DNA of 64,000 nucleotides from Phycisphaerales bacterium (GCA_029260295.1 JAJDDN010000008.1:806001-870000); one strand, 5' to 3'; counted from the first letter of the stretch, positions 43,723 through 53,608 are shown. The notes: generated from the sequence alone by a model not told the origin. Numbers and translations: made by a program.

Positions 43723-45132
43723 TCACTCACCCTGCGGACGATACACATCCACAATCAGCATATCATCATTGACCACCCCTTCGCAATAGCGCTCCACAGA
43801 TCGACGAACCAACTCAGGCCATCGCTGCCCGGGTTCAATCCACCCACCCTCGATAACCCCCTGAATCCCCTCGATCCCAAACATCTCACCGTCGCCCCCC
43901 CTCGCCTCGGTAATGCCATCTGTAAATGCAATCAACGAATCCCCAGGCTTAAATCCGAATCTCTCCACACCCCACACGATCGTCTCCGTCTCACCAATCC
44001 CCATCAGAGGCCCCGTCGCATCAATCTGCGTAATACTCCCAGATCCCTCCCGAAGCAACGCCCCAGGATGCCCCGCATTGGCAATCAAAATAGTACTCTC
44101 AACCGGATCAATCCGAGCCGCGATCCCCGTCACCAATACCGGAGCATCAGGATTGGTCACACAGATATACCGATCCAATGCCGACAAGAGCTCATCAGGA
44201 TGAATCCCCGGATTCTCCCCAACCAGCTGCATCAACTCCCCCTGCAACCGGTTCACAGTCAACGCCGCCGGGATCCCATGCCCAGAAACATCCAGCAGCA
44301 CAACAAGCAACGGCGAGTCCGCCGCATCGTTCTGCAATGAAGCAAACAAATAATCCCCACCGATCTGACTCATCGGACGGTACGAATACGCAAACCGGAC
44401 CGCCCCCGTAGTCCGAGGCTGAGGAAACGCCCGCTCATGGATGTGCTTAGCCGCAAGCAACTCCTGGCTGATCCGCTCATACCGAGTCTGAAAGTAATCA
44501 ATCTCGAACCGATCACGGATCCGTGTCGTCCGGAAAAACGACACCATAATCCCGGGAATTACCACAGACACATACCCAAACACCCGACCCCAGATCGAGA
44601 ACTCATACCCAGGCGTCACCGCCATCAGCGTCACCGTCGAACCAACAATCCAGATCCCCGCAAGCCCAAGCGTCTGCCTCGGCGTCCAAGGCAGCAGCGA
44701 CGCCCCAAGCGTCAGCACAATCAAAATCCCCGCAAGCGCATTGCTCCCAGGCCCAGAATCAAGCCCCAGACTCCACCGCAACATCACCGCAGTCCCCTCA
44801 AGCAACACAACCAACAGCGTCAGCTGCACGCACCACTTACCGCTCGGCTTGAACACCAATATCAAACCAATCGCGATCACATAGATCGTCAACCAAGCAA
44901 CCTCCAGCCCAATCGCGCCAGAAAGCCCCACCGACAGTGGTGAATCAGAACCCGATTCAAACCCCGAATACTGCACCCACCGCATCAGAATTAATACCGT
45001 ACCCAGAAGCAAGCTCATCGTCAAAAAATGAACCGCATTCCGCCGCACCGCCGAGTGAGGCGTCCCCGCAAGCATCTCCGCACTCGTCGTCGAGAACGAA
45101 GCAACAAAGGATTGAAAGGTCGGTGTATGCAC
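43723..45132 (-). CDS. Membrane-bound PP2C (SpoIIE/RsbU-type) serine phosphatase, copy B
   Basis: The 469-residue protein (GTG start at 45132) has the same plan as copy A: six N-terminal helices, a linker (AAKHIHERAFPQPRTTGAVRF) and a PP2C domain. The domain motifs are IGGDYLFAS, LLDVSGHGIPAALTVNRLQG and IAFTDGITEARGGDGEMFG. The shared order of motifs and adjacency indicate tandem duplication followed by divergence of the membrane parts, which may sense different signals. The start is uncertain; an ATG 19 codons in is possible. Confidence 0.85.
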   Translation of the reverse strand: MHTPTFQSFVASFSTTSAEMLAGTPHSAVRRNAVHFLTMSLLLGTVLILMRWVQYSGFESGSDSPLSVGLSGAIGLEVAWLTIYVIAIGLILVFKPSGKWCVQLTLLVVLLEGTAVMLRWSLGLDSGPGSNALAGILIVLTLGASLLPWTPRQTLGLAGIWIVGSTVTLMAVTPGYEFSIWGRVFGYVSVVIPGIMVSFFRTTRIRDRFEIDYFQTRYERISQELLAAKHIHERAFPQPRTTGAVRFAYSYRPMSQIGGDYLFASLQNDAADSPLLVVLLDVSGHGIPAALTVNRLQGELMQLVGENPGIHPDELLSALDRYICVTNPDAPVLVTGIAARIDPVESTILIANAGHPGALLREGSGSITQIDATGPLMGIGETETIVWGVERFGFKPGDSLIAFTDGITEARGGDGEMFGIEGIQGVIEGGWIEPGQRWPELVRRSVERYCEGVVNDDMLIVDVYRPQGE

Positions 45133-45181
45133 TACCTGAGTCTATACCTCGCAGCCCGATTCAGGATTCACAAATCTTGAA

Positions 45182-45784
45182 TCAACCGCCCGTTTCCCGA
45201 GTCTTCCCAGGAGCCCAAAGCACATCCCCCTTGCCACCGTCATTGGCCGCCCGCCCAAGCACAAACAACAAATCGCTCAACCGATTCAAATACATCATCG
45301 TCAACACAGATGTCCGCTCGGGCTCAACCTCAATGAGCCCGGCCACCCCCCGCTCCGCACGCCGGCACACAGTCCGAGCAACATGCAAAGAACTCGCCAA
45401 AGCCGTCCCCCCAGGCAGCACAAAGCTCGTCAGGGCCCCCAAATCCTTATTCCACTCATCAATCGCCTCTTCCAACCGATCCACTTGCCCCTGCGTCACC
45501 CGAAGCACCATCGCCGGGTCCTCGTCCTTCTTGATCGGCGTGCACAGATCCGCTCCAAGATCAAACAAATCGTGCTGGATCGATTCAAGCAACACCTTCA
45601 TCTTCCCGGCCTCCCCAACACCCCCACCCGCATGCACAATCGCCACCCCAATCACCGCATTGGTCTCATCAACCCCCCCATACGACTCCACCCGCAGATC
45701 CGATTTATGCACCCGCTCCCCGCCCCCGAGCCCGGTGTTCCCAGAATCGCCCGTCCGCGTATAGATTTTGGTAAGTTTCACCAT
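45182..45784 (-). CDS. Cob(I)alamin adenosyltransferase (PduO type)
   Basis: From the ATG at 45784 the protein has 200 residues. PduO-type motifs are KIYTRTGDSGNTGLGGGERV (ATP-binding N-terminus), ESYGGVDETNAVIG and the C-terminal FVLPGG...ARTVCRRAER region with LNRLSDLLFVLGR. It transfers the adenosyl group of ATP to cob(I)alamin, making adenosylcobalamin. This coenzyme is what class II ribonucleotide reductase uses, and a stand-alone NrdJ C-terminal domain occurs at 15.7 kb. It is divergent from recJ. Confidence 0.95.
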   Translation of the reverse strand: MVKLTKIYTRTGDSGNTGLGGGERVHKSDLRVESYGGVDETNAVIGVAIVHAGGGVGEAGKMKVLLESIQHDLFDLGADLCTPIKKDEDPAMVLRVTQGQVDRLEEAIDEWNKDLGALTSFVLPGGTALASSLHVARTVCRRAERGVAGLIEVEPERTSVLTMMYLNRLSDLLFVLGRAANDGGKGDVLWAPGKTRETGG

Positions 45785-45825
45785 ACCAATAGTGTATCCT
45801 ACATGCTGCATCCCCGGAGCCCCCC

Positions 45826-47580
45826 ATGACGACTCAGCAGCAATCAGACCGAGGCCTCACCAGAGTCTGGGATTGCTCGCGCGTCACCTCCGACGACTCC
45901 CAATCTCTCGTTAACCGTGTCATGGCCGCCCGAGGCCTCACCGACACCCAATCCAGCAACGCCTTCCTCAGCCCAACCCTCGCCGGGCTCCACAACCCCT
46001 CCCTCATCCCAGACCTCGACAAATCCGCAAAACGCATCCTCGACGCCATCGAAAACAACGAACCCATCACCATCTTCGGGGATTACGATGTCGATGGCAT
46101 CACCGCCTCCACCATCCTCGTACACATGCTCGGGGTCATCGCACCAAACACCACAATCAACACCTACATCCCCCACCGCCTCGACGAAGGCTACGGCCTC
46201 AACGAAGCCGCCATCAAAACACTCGCCGATTCAGGCACCAAAGTCATCATCACCGTCGACTGCGGCATCACCGCCACCGCCCCAGCAATCGTCGCCAAAG
46301 AACTCAACATCGACCTCATCATCACCGACCACCACAACCCACCAAATGATCTCGCCGACATGCCCGACGCCTACGCCGTCGTCCACCCAAGACGCCCAGA
46401 CTCAACCTACCCCTTCGGCGAGCTCTGCGGCGCCGGAGTCGCCTACAAACTCGCCTGGAGGCTCGCCACCCTCCACTGCAAATCCGAAACCGTCACCCCC
46501 GCCCTCCGCACCACCCTCGTAGACCTCCTCGTCCTCGCCGCCCTAGGCACCATCGCCGATGTCGTCCCCCTCATTGACGAAAACAGAGTCATCACCAAGT
46601 TCGGCCTCGCCCGCATCAAAGCCACCCCAATCGTCGGCCTCCGAGCACTCATCGAAGCCTCAGGACTCGCCACCGACCAAGTAGACGCCGAAGCCGTCGG
46701 TTTCCGCCTCGCCCCAAGACTCAACGCCATCGGTCGCCTCGGTCACGCCGAGGGCGCACTCGAACTCATGACCACCGCAAGAGGCCAACGCGCCATCGAC
46801 CTCGCCGATCAACTCTCAACCCTCAATGACGACAGGCGGGCCACCGAACAACGCATCCTCAAACAAGCCCTCCAAATGGCCGAGCAAACCGGCATGACAA
46901 GCCCCGACAAACGCGCCATCATCCTCGCACACGAAGACTGGCACCCCGGAGTCGTAGGCATCGTCTGCTCACGCCTCGTCGAACGCTTCGCCCGCCCCAC
47001 CATCCTCATGCAACGCAAAGACGGCCTCTGCAAAGGATCCGCAAGATCCCTCGAAGGATTCTCAATCCACGCCGCCCTCGAAGCCTGCTCCGATCACCTC
47101 AAAACCTTCGGCGGCCACGACATGGCCGCCGGCCTCTCCCTCGACGATTCCAACTACGACAAGTTCGTCGAATCAATGCTCAACTGCGCCAACACCAACC
47201 TCGCCCCCGAGGACCTCATCCACACCCTCAAAGTAGACGCCGTCGCCCGAGTAGACGAACTCAACGAACAAACCCTCACCACCCTAGAGCAACTCGCCCC
47301 CTTCGGCGCAGGCAACTCCCGCATCAAAGTCCTCATCAAAGACGCCAAAATCAACGGCCGCCCCGAACCCTTCGGCAAAACCGGCACCCACCTCTCCCTC
47401 AGAGTCGGCGATGCCAACGGCGGAAACCAAATCATCCGAGTCATCGGCTGGAGCTGGTGGCAAAGAGCCCGGGACATCGGCCCGGGCTCAGTAGTTGATC
47501 TCGTTATCGAACCAAAGCTCTCACGCTGGAACGGCAGAGTCCGCATCGAGCCCCTGCTCAGCGATCTCCGCGTCCACTAG
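45826..47580 (+). CDS. recJ: Single-stranded-DNA-specific exonuclease RecJ
   Basis: The 584-residue protein (E. coli RecJ 577) has the DHH-family motifs ITIFGDYDVDGITAS, ITVDCGIT and the name motif ITDHHNPP, followed by FGELCGAGVAYKLAW. The DHHA1 part is HPGVVGIVCSRLVERFARP and KGSARSLEGFSIHAALEAC, with GGHDMAAG. It degrades single-stranded DNA 5' to 3' with Mn2+/Mg2+ in recombination and mismatch repair. It converges with the TPR lipoprotein gene. Confidence 0.97.
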   Translation: MTTQQQSDRGLTRVWDCSRVTSDDSQSLVNRVMAARGLTDTQSSNAFLSPTLAGLHNPSLIPDLDKSAKRILDAIENNEPITIFGDYDVDGITASTILVHMLGVIAPNTTINTYIPHRLDEGYGLNEAAIKTLADSGTKVIITVDCGITATAPAIVAKELNIDLIITDHHNPPNDLADMPDAYAVVHPRRPDSTYPFGELCGAGVAYKLAWRLATLHCKSETVTPALRTTLVDLLVLAALGTIADVVPLIDENRVITKFGLARIKATPIVGLRALIEASGLATDQVDAEAVGFRLAPRLNAIGRLGHAEGALELMTTARGQRAIDLADQLSTLNDDRRATEQRILKQALQMAEQTGMTSPDKRAIILAHEDWHPGVVGIVCSRLVERFARPTILMQRKDGLCKGSARSLEGFSIHAALEACSDHLKTFGGHDMAAGLSLDDSNYDKFVESMLNCANTNLAPEDLIHTLKVDAVARVDELNEQTLTTLEQLAPFGAGNSRIKVLIKDAKINGRPEPFGKTGTHLSLRVGDANGGNQIIRVIGWSWWQRARDIGPGSVVDLVIEPKLSRWNGRVRIEPLLSDLRVH

Positions 47581-47588
47581 CAACTCAA

Positions 47589-48821
47589 TTACTTGGTCGG
47601 CACACTCGCCACCGCCTGAGACTTCAAGTTCTTCTCAAACTCAGCGAAGTCCACATTCGAAGGATCAAGCGACAACGCACGAGAAGCACTCGAAAGCGCG
47701 TTCTGCAGCATCCCAAGATCTCGCTGAACCACCGCACGGAACGCAAAGAGTTCCGGATCAGTATTATTCCGATCAATCGCATCATTGATCGAGCTCAACG
47801 CCTTATCCATGTTCCCACTACGACGATGGATCATCGCCCAAAGGACATACCCCTCGTGCGTACTCGGATGCATCGCCACGATCCGAGCCGCCGCCCGCCG
47901 CGCGGTACGATCATCGTTAATCACATACGAAGTATTCCCTAAGCCGATCCACGCATCGATATCACTCTTCCCATTGGTCTGAGCCAGCAGGTCCTGATAG
48001 ATCGAACGCGCCTCAACCGTCCGTTGTGTCCCCATAAGCGCCTTAGCGTGCAGGAGTTTCATATCACGGCGGTCCTTGTGCTCAAACTTCTGAAGCATCG
48101 CCGCGATGTTGCGCTCCGCATCACCGAAGTGGTTGTTGATCATCTGTGTATGAATAAGCTGCTCAAGAATCCCGACATCATCAGGCGCAAGCAACCGAGC
48201 GTCACGGAAGTGCAACTCCGCCTGCTTCGGGTTCAGCTCAATCAGAGCGATATGCCCAAGAGTCTGCTGGATCCCAGCGTTATTGACCGACATCGGAAGC
48301 GTCTCTAAATACCGCTTGGCCTCAGCATTCCGATCAAGATCGATCATCATTTCCGCAGCCGCCACCGCATACCCGGGGTTGTAATCATCAAACTCGCACG
48401 CGTTCTCAAAGTGCGTAAGAGCATCCTGAGGCCGCGACAACCGCTCGTACACCACACCAAGATAGTAATGGGCATCCGAATCCTGGGGATTCAAAGTCTC
48501 CGCGGTGTTCAGGCTCTTGATCGCATTGCCAAGATCACCCATCTCGATCAGAATACGGCCCTTGAGCACATGGCTCTTGACCACCGTGTCATTAATCGCG
48601 ATCGAACCATTCACCTTGTTGAGTGCTTTTTCAAGATCACCCGAGAGGAACGCCTGCCGGGCAAGATCCCATTCCGTCGCAGACTTCATAAAGCTCATCT
48701 TCTCTTTAGCGAGCGAGATGTGCTCCTGCGTGTACTTCCCGTGCCCGCCAGCGCAGCCGGTCAACGCGGGAATCATCCATGCCATCGTGGCAACGAGTGT
48801 AATTCGAGAGATCTGTTTCAT
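47589..48821 (-). CDS. TPR-repeat lipoprotein linked to the secretin cluster
   Basis: From the ATG at 48821 the protein has 410 residues. A signal peptide ends in the lipobox ALTGC (about residue 22). The remainder is tetratricopeptide repeats, for example GDLEKALNKVNGSIAINDTV, DSDAHYYLGVVYERLSRPQD and GNMDKALSSINDAIDRNNTD. It lies directly downstream of the secretin gene on the same strand, so it may act as a pilotin or assembly factor like PilF/PilW in type IV pilus systems. That role is inferred from position and fold. Confidence 0.82.
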   Translation of the reverse strand: MKQISRITLVATMAWMIPALTGCAGGHGKYTQEHISLAKEKMSFMKSATEWDLARQAFLSGDLEKALNKVNGSIAINDTVVKSHVLKGRILIEMGDLGNAIKSLNTAETLNPQDSDAHYYLGVVYERLSRPQDALTHFENACEFDDYNPGYAVAAAEMMIDLDRNAEAKRYLETLPMSVNNAGIQQTLGHIALIELNPKQAELHFRDARLLAPDDVGILEQLIHTQMINNHFGDAERNIAAMLQKFEHKDRRDMKLLHAKALMGTQRTVEARSIYQDLLAQTNGKSDIDAWIGLGNTSYVINDDRTARRAAARIVAMHPSTHEGYVLWAMIHRRSGNMDKALSSINDAIDRNNTDPELFAFRAVVQRDLGMLQNALSSASRALSLDPSNVDFAEFEKNLKSQAVASVPTK

Positions 48822-48877
48822 TGGTATCGACTCCCGGGGAAAACACACCCGCTCAGGTTTGTTGGTTTCACAAATAC

Positions 48878-51523
48878 TTATTCAAAGTCGCCAGTAGGGA
48901 CTTCCGTGAACTGTGACTCTTCTGAATCAACATCTTCGCCGCTCTCAAACGAGTTGGCGGTGGTCCAGTCCGAGGCACTCAAAGGCCAATCAAGCTGAAG
49001 CGCACCCCCGCCAGGCAGCGAGATAATCAGTTGACCAAAGATCGAAGTAAGCTCCTGCTCAACAGCGATCCCAGGAGCGACCTCCTCGATGCACTGCTCT
49101 TCCCACAGGCTCTCATCAAAGCTCGCAGCCATCTGTGCTTCAGAAAGAACCTCATCAAGGTACGGCGTCACATCAAACGAATACGGATCGAACGCGTACG
49201 GGTCAAACGCACCCTCTTGCTCGATCGCAAACTCCTCGAATCTCATCTCAGGAGCCGATTCCTCAGCAACCTCAACAGCCTCGAAGGCCTCAGAATCGAT
49301 CATCTCAGCAGATTCGTCGCTGCCAGATTCGAATGCCGTGTCCACAGATTCAGAGAACTCGGATTCAAACCCTGCCTCAGCCTCAGGCCGGAAATCTGGC
49401 TGGAACTCAGCATGGACCTCTGGTTGAATCTCTGGCTGAAACTCCGGTTGAAACTCGGGCTGGAAATCAGCCGCATCTTCGGTTACCTCAGAAAGCTGTT
49501 CGGGCACTTCCGCGACCTGCTCGCTTTGGATCTCTTCAAAGCCAGCCCCAGTATCAGAGTCAAACTCAGGTTCTGGCCAATCAACATCATCCAATGGACT
49601 GACCTCAACAACAGGCTCAAACGACGAATCCGACTCAACTGACTGGTTCATATCAAGCAACTCACCATGGAGAATGCTCTGGATCATCGCCCGCGTCGGA
49701 GCAACCCGCATCTCACCGGTCAACTCCGTGCGCATCGCGCGGGCATCAGGTGAGTTTGGCTGCAAACGCAGAGCCTGGTCAATCTTCGCCAGTGCCTTCT
49801 CGGTCTGGCCCTCGTCCGCCAACCGTCGTGCATCAATCAGGATCTGACCAACACGACGCTCACGCGACCAAGGCAGCAGCCCCTTGCGTGCACCATACCG
49901 GGCATGCTCAACAAAGTCGTTCCCGCGATCCCCGGTTTCCGTAAGGAATGTGTCGTTCACGATCGAAGGCGTAATCAGGAAAATAATCTCACTGCGACGC
50001 GTCGAGTCATCGTTCCCGCGGAACGCCTGCCCGATCATCGGGATATTCCCGAGCAAAGGAACCTGGCGACGCGAAGCGGTCGTTGTCTCAGTAAACAGCC
50101 CACCAAGCACAACAGTCTGCCCGTCGCGGACCATCACATTAGTGGTCATCTCGGTCGTGTCTTCATCGGGAATAGTAATAGTCGATCCGCCGCCGTCAGT
50201 AATCTGGCGAAGCGTAAAGCTCGAAACCTGAGGACGGAGTTCAAGACGGATCAAACCGTTCTGCGAAACAAACGGCCGAACCGCAAGCTCGGTACCGACC
50301 TCAAGGAACTCAACAGTCTGTGTCGTTGCGGTCTCTGTACTCACCGTGTTGAGATACCCAACCCGGGTACCAACCAGCACGCGTGCAGGCTGACGGTTCA
50401 GCGTCAAAATCTTCGGATTCGAAACGATCGTCACATCGGTTACTTCATCAAGCACCCGCAAGAACACCGCAACATCACCGTTGACAAGCCCCGCCTTGAG
50501 CGTCGCAGGACCAGCAGTATTACCCACCGATGAAGACACCCCACCAGAGCCATAGGTGCTCCCATCAGACGCATTCACCTTCGTGCCATCAACAAGCTCG
50601 CCCGAACCACCAATAAGCCCATCAATCACACTCAATGGCCCGCCAGTCCCCACAAAGTCCGTAAAGTTCAGGTTCTTAATCAATGCAAAATCAACACCAA
50701 ACGCGTTGGCCTCATTGAGTGCCGTCTGAAGAATCGTGGCCTCAACAAGAATCTGAGCAGGCTTGGTATCAAGCTCTTTGAGCAAAGCCAAAATCTCTTC
50801 AACATGCTCCTCGTAATCATGAATCACGATCGAAGCCGATGACGCGTAGTTGTCAGCTCCCACTGGTGCACCGTCAGAAATACTGAACGCCTCGGTCGCG
50901 GCATGTGTCGAAATCGAACCCGAATCCGAGAGCAGTTCCTTGGCAAACTCCGCAGCATCCGCAGAGTTCAGGTAGTCAAGATGCAGAATCCGTGCCACCG
51001 GACGACGCGTAGCACGCTCAAACTCTTCGAGCTCCTCGCGTGTATACACATAGATAAAGTTCCCCTGCTCAATATAGCCAAACCCGTTGACATTGAGAAT
51101 CGAATCCAGCGCCTCGTAGAAAGTCACCCCGTAAAGATCTGCAGTCACTGTAGCCTGAACAGTGTTGGCACTAATGATGTTCCGCTGAGACTGGATCGAA
51201 AGAAGCTGAAGAATGTTCCCAAGGTCCTCGTTATTCACATGGAGATCAACGAGATCATACTCAGACACCTCCACCTCACCAGCGAGCCCCTCGATGTCTT
51301 CATCATCAAACTCGGTGTCATCAAACTCGGTGTCATCATCGATGACTTCCTGCTCCCCGTTCTGCTGAGCAAACGCCTCAAGCAAACCAAAGGCCCCAGG
51401 ATCGTCCTGAGCAACCACCGGTGCCGCGATCCCTGCGCTCAATGCAAGAATAAGAACCGGAGTGATCGTGCCGACCTTCGCACGAGTAATGGAGTTGAAA
51501 GTGGTGTTGACCATGTTCTTCAT
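48878..51523 (-). CDS. Secretin (GspD/PilQ family) with acidic C-terminal extension
   Basis: From the ATG at 51523 (GAGG upstream) the protein has 881 residues. A signal peptide is followed by a Glu/Asp-rich stretch (DDDTEFDDTEFDDEDIEG), an STN-like domain, an N1-type domain (ARILHLDYLNSADAAEFAKE) and the secretin core. The core has VTIVSNPKILTLNRQPARVL, VMVRDGQTVVLGGL and VPLLGNIPMIGQAFR. After it come one TPR-like unit and ~250 acidic residues including EFQPEFQPEIQPEV repeats. It should form the outer-membrane ring of a type II secretion or type IV pilus machine. The extension is unusual for the family. Confidence 0.93.
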   Translation of the reverse strand: MKNMVNTTFNSITRAKVGTITPVLILALSAGIAAPVVAQDDPGAFGLLEAFAQQNGEQEVIDDDTEFDDTEFDDEDIEGLAGEVEVSEYDLVDLHVNNEDLGNILQLLSIQSQRNIISANTVQATVTADLYGVTFYEALDSILNVNGFGYIEQGNFIYVYTREELEEFERATRRPVARILHLDYLNSADAAEFAKELLSDSGSISTHAATEAFSISDGAPVGADNYASSASIVIHDYEEHVEEILALLKELDTKPAQILVEATILQTALNEANAFGVDFALIKNLNFTDFVGTGGPLSVIDGLIGGSGELVDGTKVNASDGSTYGSGGVSSSVGNTAGPATLKAGLVNGDVAVFLRVLDEVTDVTIVSNPKILTLNRQPARVLVGTRVGYLNTVSTETATTQTVEFLEVGTELAVRPFVSQNGLIRLELRPQVSSFTLRQITDGGGSTITIPDEDTTEMTTNVMVRDGQTVVLGGLFTETTTASRRQVPLLGNIPMIGQAFRGNDDSTRRSEIIFLITPSIVNDTFLTETGDRGNDFVEHARYGARKGLLPWSRERRVGQILIDARRLADEGQTEKALAKIDQALRLQPNSPDARAMRTELTGEMRVAPTRAMIQSILHGELLDMNQSVESDSSFEPVVEVSPLDDVDWPEPEFDSDTGAGFEEIQSEQVAEVPEQLSEVTEDAADFQPEFQPEFQPEIQPEVHAEFQPDFRPEAEAGFESEFSESVDTAFESGSDESAEMIDSEAFEAVEVAEESAPEMRFEEFAIEQEGAFDPYAFDPYSFDVTPYLDEVLSEAQMAASFDESLWEEQCIEEVAPGIAVEQELTSIFGQLIISLPGGGALQLDWPLSASDWTTANSFESGEDVDSEESQFTEVPTGDFE

Positions 51524-51688
51524 CGGTGAATCCTCGCGGAAGTTGCTCGCTCTGACTTTCGGCCCGCAAACTGCACGGACCGACTTGATTTCTGCATAAG
51601 AATCGGCTGAAAAGGTCACCCACTTTGCGCATCCCCCCAACTTTCCAGAGGAATCACCCACCCATCTTCACATGACCGGCCCGATAAC

Positions 51689-51946
51689 TCAGTCGTCGAT
51701 GGATTCCAGCTGTTCGCTCATCTCATCGGATGACGCCTCGAAATCGACCGCTCCTTCAGAACTTTGGCCAATTGAGTCGCCCGAGTTCTCCTCAGCCGCG
51801 TCCACCTGCTTGGGATCGGCCAAAGCGCTCCGGGGAATATCTGTCACAAGCCGAAGCTTGGCCCAGATCAATACGCCCGCAAGCATGCCCAAAGACAGCA
51901 TAAAGGTCAAGGCACGGGCTCGTCGTTGATTGATCTTGGTGTTCAC
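51689..51946 (-). CDS. Small single-pass membrane protein in the secretin cluster
   Basis: The best start is GTG at 51946, because GGAGGA lies 7 bp upstream; an in-frame ATG at 51964 would put the Shine-Dalgarno inside the gene. The 85-residue product has a basic N-terminus (NTKINQRRARA), one helix (LTFMLSLGMLAGVLIWA) and an acidic Ser/Glu tail. The layout suggests an inner-membrane assembly protein of the pilus/secretion machine, but no family is recognised. It lies between a pseudopilin and the secretin on the same strand. Confidence 0.65.
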   Translation of the reverse strand: MNTKINQRRARALTFMLSLGMLAGVLIWAKLRLVTDIPRSALADPKQVDAAEENSGDSIGQSSEGAVDFEASSDEMSEQLESIDD

Positions 51947-52025
51947 AAATAATCCTCCGACCATTCAAATCGGAGGATTACACATGCAAATATTCTCAGA
52001 ACCACAACTTGCCGGATTCAACCAC

Positions 52026-52592
52026 TCAGTTGAGTTGCACAACCGTCACACGCCCGGTAAAGGCCGCGATATCAATCCGGAATCGTGAATCAGGACCCTG
52101 GATCTGAACAGAACCACCATCCGAAAGTGCCGTAGAACTCGGAGATGCGATCGGAGCACCCATCTCATCAAAGATAATCGCCGACCCACCATTGAATGTG
52201 ATATTGCTCAGAATCGACCCGCCGAACTGGTCATCATCAAGCATCACCCTGTACCGCTGATCAGGCCCCTTAGGGTCAAACAACGCATCGGTATCAGGAT
52301 CAATCGTCGACCCAAATACATTCGTCAGGGTGTACATATTGGCATCCTCATCAAACACCACCGCACGATGCTCCTGATACGCAAGCGCATCCATCTGAGC
52401 AAAGGTTATATCAGCCACCACCGAACGCACCGCAGACTGAATCCGAAGCACCCCAATAGACCCCATCGAAGGGATCACCATCGCCGCAGAAGCACCCAGT
52501 ATCCCGATCACGATGATCAGCTCTACGAGCGTGTAACCACCAGAGTCACGAGAACCCAATGGCCTGCGAGAAGTTGTATGAGTTGAACGCAT
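52026..52592 (-). CDS. Pseudopilin (GspH-like)
   Basis: From the ATG at 52592 (GGGAG upstream) the protein has 188 residues. A basic leader ends at Gly before YTLVELIIVIGILGASAAMV, a prepilin cleavage/methylation motif with Tyr in place of the usual Phe. The body has beta-rich segments compatible with GspH-type minor pseudopilins (for example SNITFNGGSAIIFDEMGAP, which is the GspH core pattern). It would join the periplasmic pseudopilus tip. It is followed by the small membrane protein and preceded by another pseudopilin gene 26 bp away. Confidence 0.85.
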   Translation of the reverse strand: MRSTHTTSRRPLGSRDSGGYTLVELIIVIGILGASAAMVIPSMGSIGVLRIQSAVRSVVADITFAQMDALAYQEHRAVVFDEDANMYTLTNVFGSTIDPDTDALFDPKGPDQRYRVMLDDDQFGGSILSNITFNGGSAIIFDEMGAPIASPSSTALSDGGSVQIQGPDSRFRIDIAAFTGRVTVVQLN

Positions 52593-52618
52593 GTCAATCT
52601 CCCTTTCAATCAACCCCA

Positions 52619-53044
52619 CTACGGACGAGGCAGCGGCTGATCCTGCCCATCAAACCCACCGGCCCACACCTGCCCAGTAGCCGCATCAAAGATCCATCCA
52701 TGATTCGTCTGATACGCCACATCCGGCGCATTACCGATCGCGATGACCCGCGAGTTGGCCCCGCCAACATACTGGTTCTCAGGAGCCTCACGCAGATACG
52801 CCGGCGTCACGATCTCCCCCCAGGTCCCGTCACCAGCAACAACCGCAGGAAGCGAGTTCTCATTGGAAACCACAAACACCTCAACGGCCCGCCGAACCTT
52901 ATTAAGCTCCGTCTGAGCCGTAGCAATCGCAGCGTCCTGAGTCGCCCCCGCCATCAGCGGAACAACAATCGCAGCAAGAATCCCGAGAATCACCACAACG
53001 ATCAGAATCTCAATAAGCGTGAATCCGTACCCGATGCGTCGCAT
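52619..53044 (-). CDS. Pseudopilin (GspG-like, second copy)
   Basis: From the ATG at 53044 the protein has 141 residues with a very short leader (MRRIGYG) before FTLIEILIVVVILGILAAIV, the canonical prepilin N-terminus. The core contains WGEIVTPAYLREAPENQYVG, resembling the GspG C-terminal region. It shares the N-terminal helix almost exactly with the next gene upstream, so the two are related. It probably belongs to the same pseudopilus or pilus. Confidence 0.88.
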   Translation of the reverse strand: MRRIGYGFTLIEILIVVVILGILAAIVVPLMAGATQDAAIATAQTELNKVRRAVEVFVVSNENSLPAVVAGDGTWGEIVTPAYLREAPENQYVGGANSRVIAIGNAPDVAYQTNHGWIFDAATGQVWAGGFDGQDQPLPRP

Positions 53045-53155
53045 AACCTGCCATCCTTCGGTCACCGATGAACTAATTCATCTTGCCCTCAAACAATACA
53101 AGGTGGACCCCGTTAAGAGCCCACCTCGCAAATAGTCATTCAGCAGTCATGCCGA

Positions 53156-53608
53156 TTAGTACTGGCCACCGCTTGCACGGATGACGCCATTTCCTGGGTT
53201 GTAGTACCAGCCCTGCGTGCCGTCACCAGCATTGGCTTCGGTATCAGCAGCGGTTGCGTTTGCAGCTGCACTGACGGTCACCAAAGTTGTGTTGCCAAAC
53301 GGGTTCGTAGGTGCTTCCTTGATGTAGTTGCCATCAATCATAACACTCCACCCATTGAGCGAACCATCAGCCGCGTCAGCATTGAGCTGAACAACTGTTG
53401 GGTAGTTGCCATTGTTCTGAGCCGCATAAAGCTCAAGCTGATTCTGAAGGGTCGAACCCTGAGTCTCAACATTACCCTGGCGAGCATCATTGGCCGCATT
53501 TGTGAACTGTGGAACCACGATCGCGGCAAGTATACCGAGAATCACGACCACGATTAGAATTTCGACCAAAGTAAATCCCTTGGCCACTGAGGTGCGCATT
53601 GCTTGCAT
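53156..53608 (-). CDS. Major pseudopilin/pilin (GspG-like)
   Basis: From the ATG at 53608, with AAGGAG 7 bp upstream deciding the start, the protein has 150 residues. Leader QAMRTSVAKG is followed by FTLVEILIVVVILGILAAIV and VPQFTNAANDARQGNVETQG. The C-terminal region with DGNYIKEAPTNPFG and GWYYNPGNGVIRA is the GspG-type calcium/loop region. It is the first gene of the cluster and the most likely major subunit. An AGGTGG/CCACCT inverted repeat lies downstream at 53101-53126, a possible attenuator that would favour its own expression. Confidence 0.92.
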   Translation of the reverse strand: MQAMRTSVAKGFTLVEILIVVVILGILAAIVVPQFTNAANDARQGNVETQGSTLQNQLELYAAQNNGNYPTVVQLNADAADGSLNGWSVMIDGNYIKEAPTNPFGNTTLVTVSAAANATAADTEANAGDGTQGWYYNPGNGVIRASGGQY

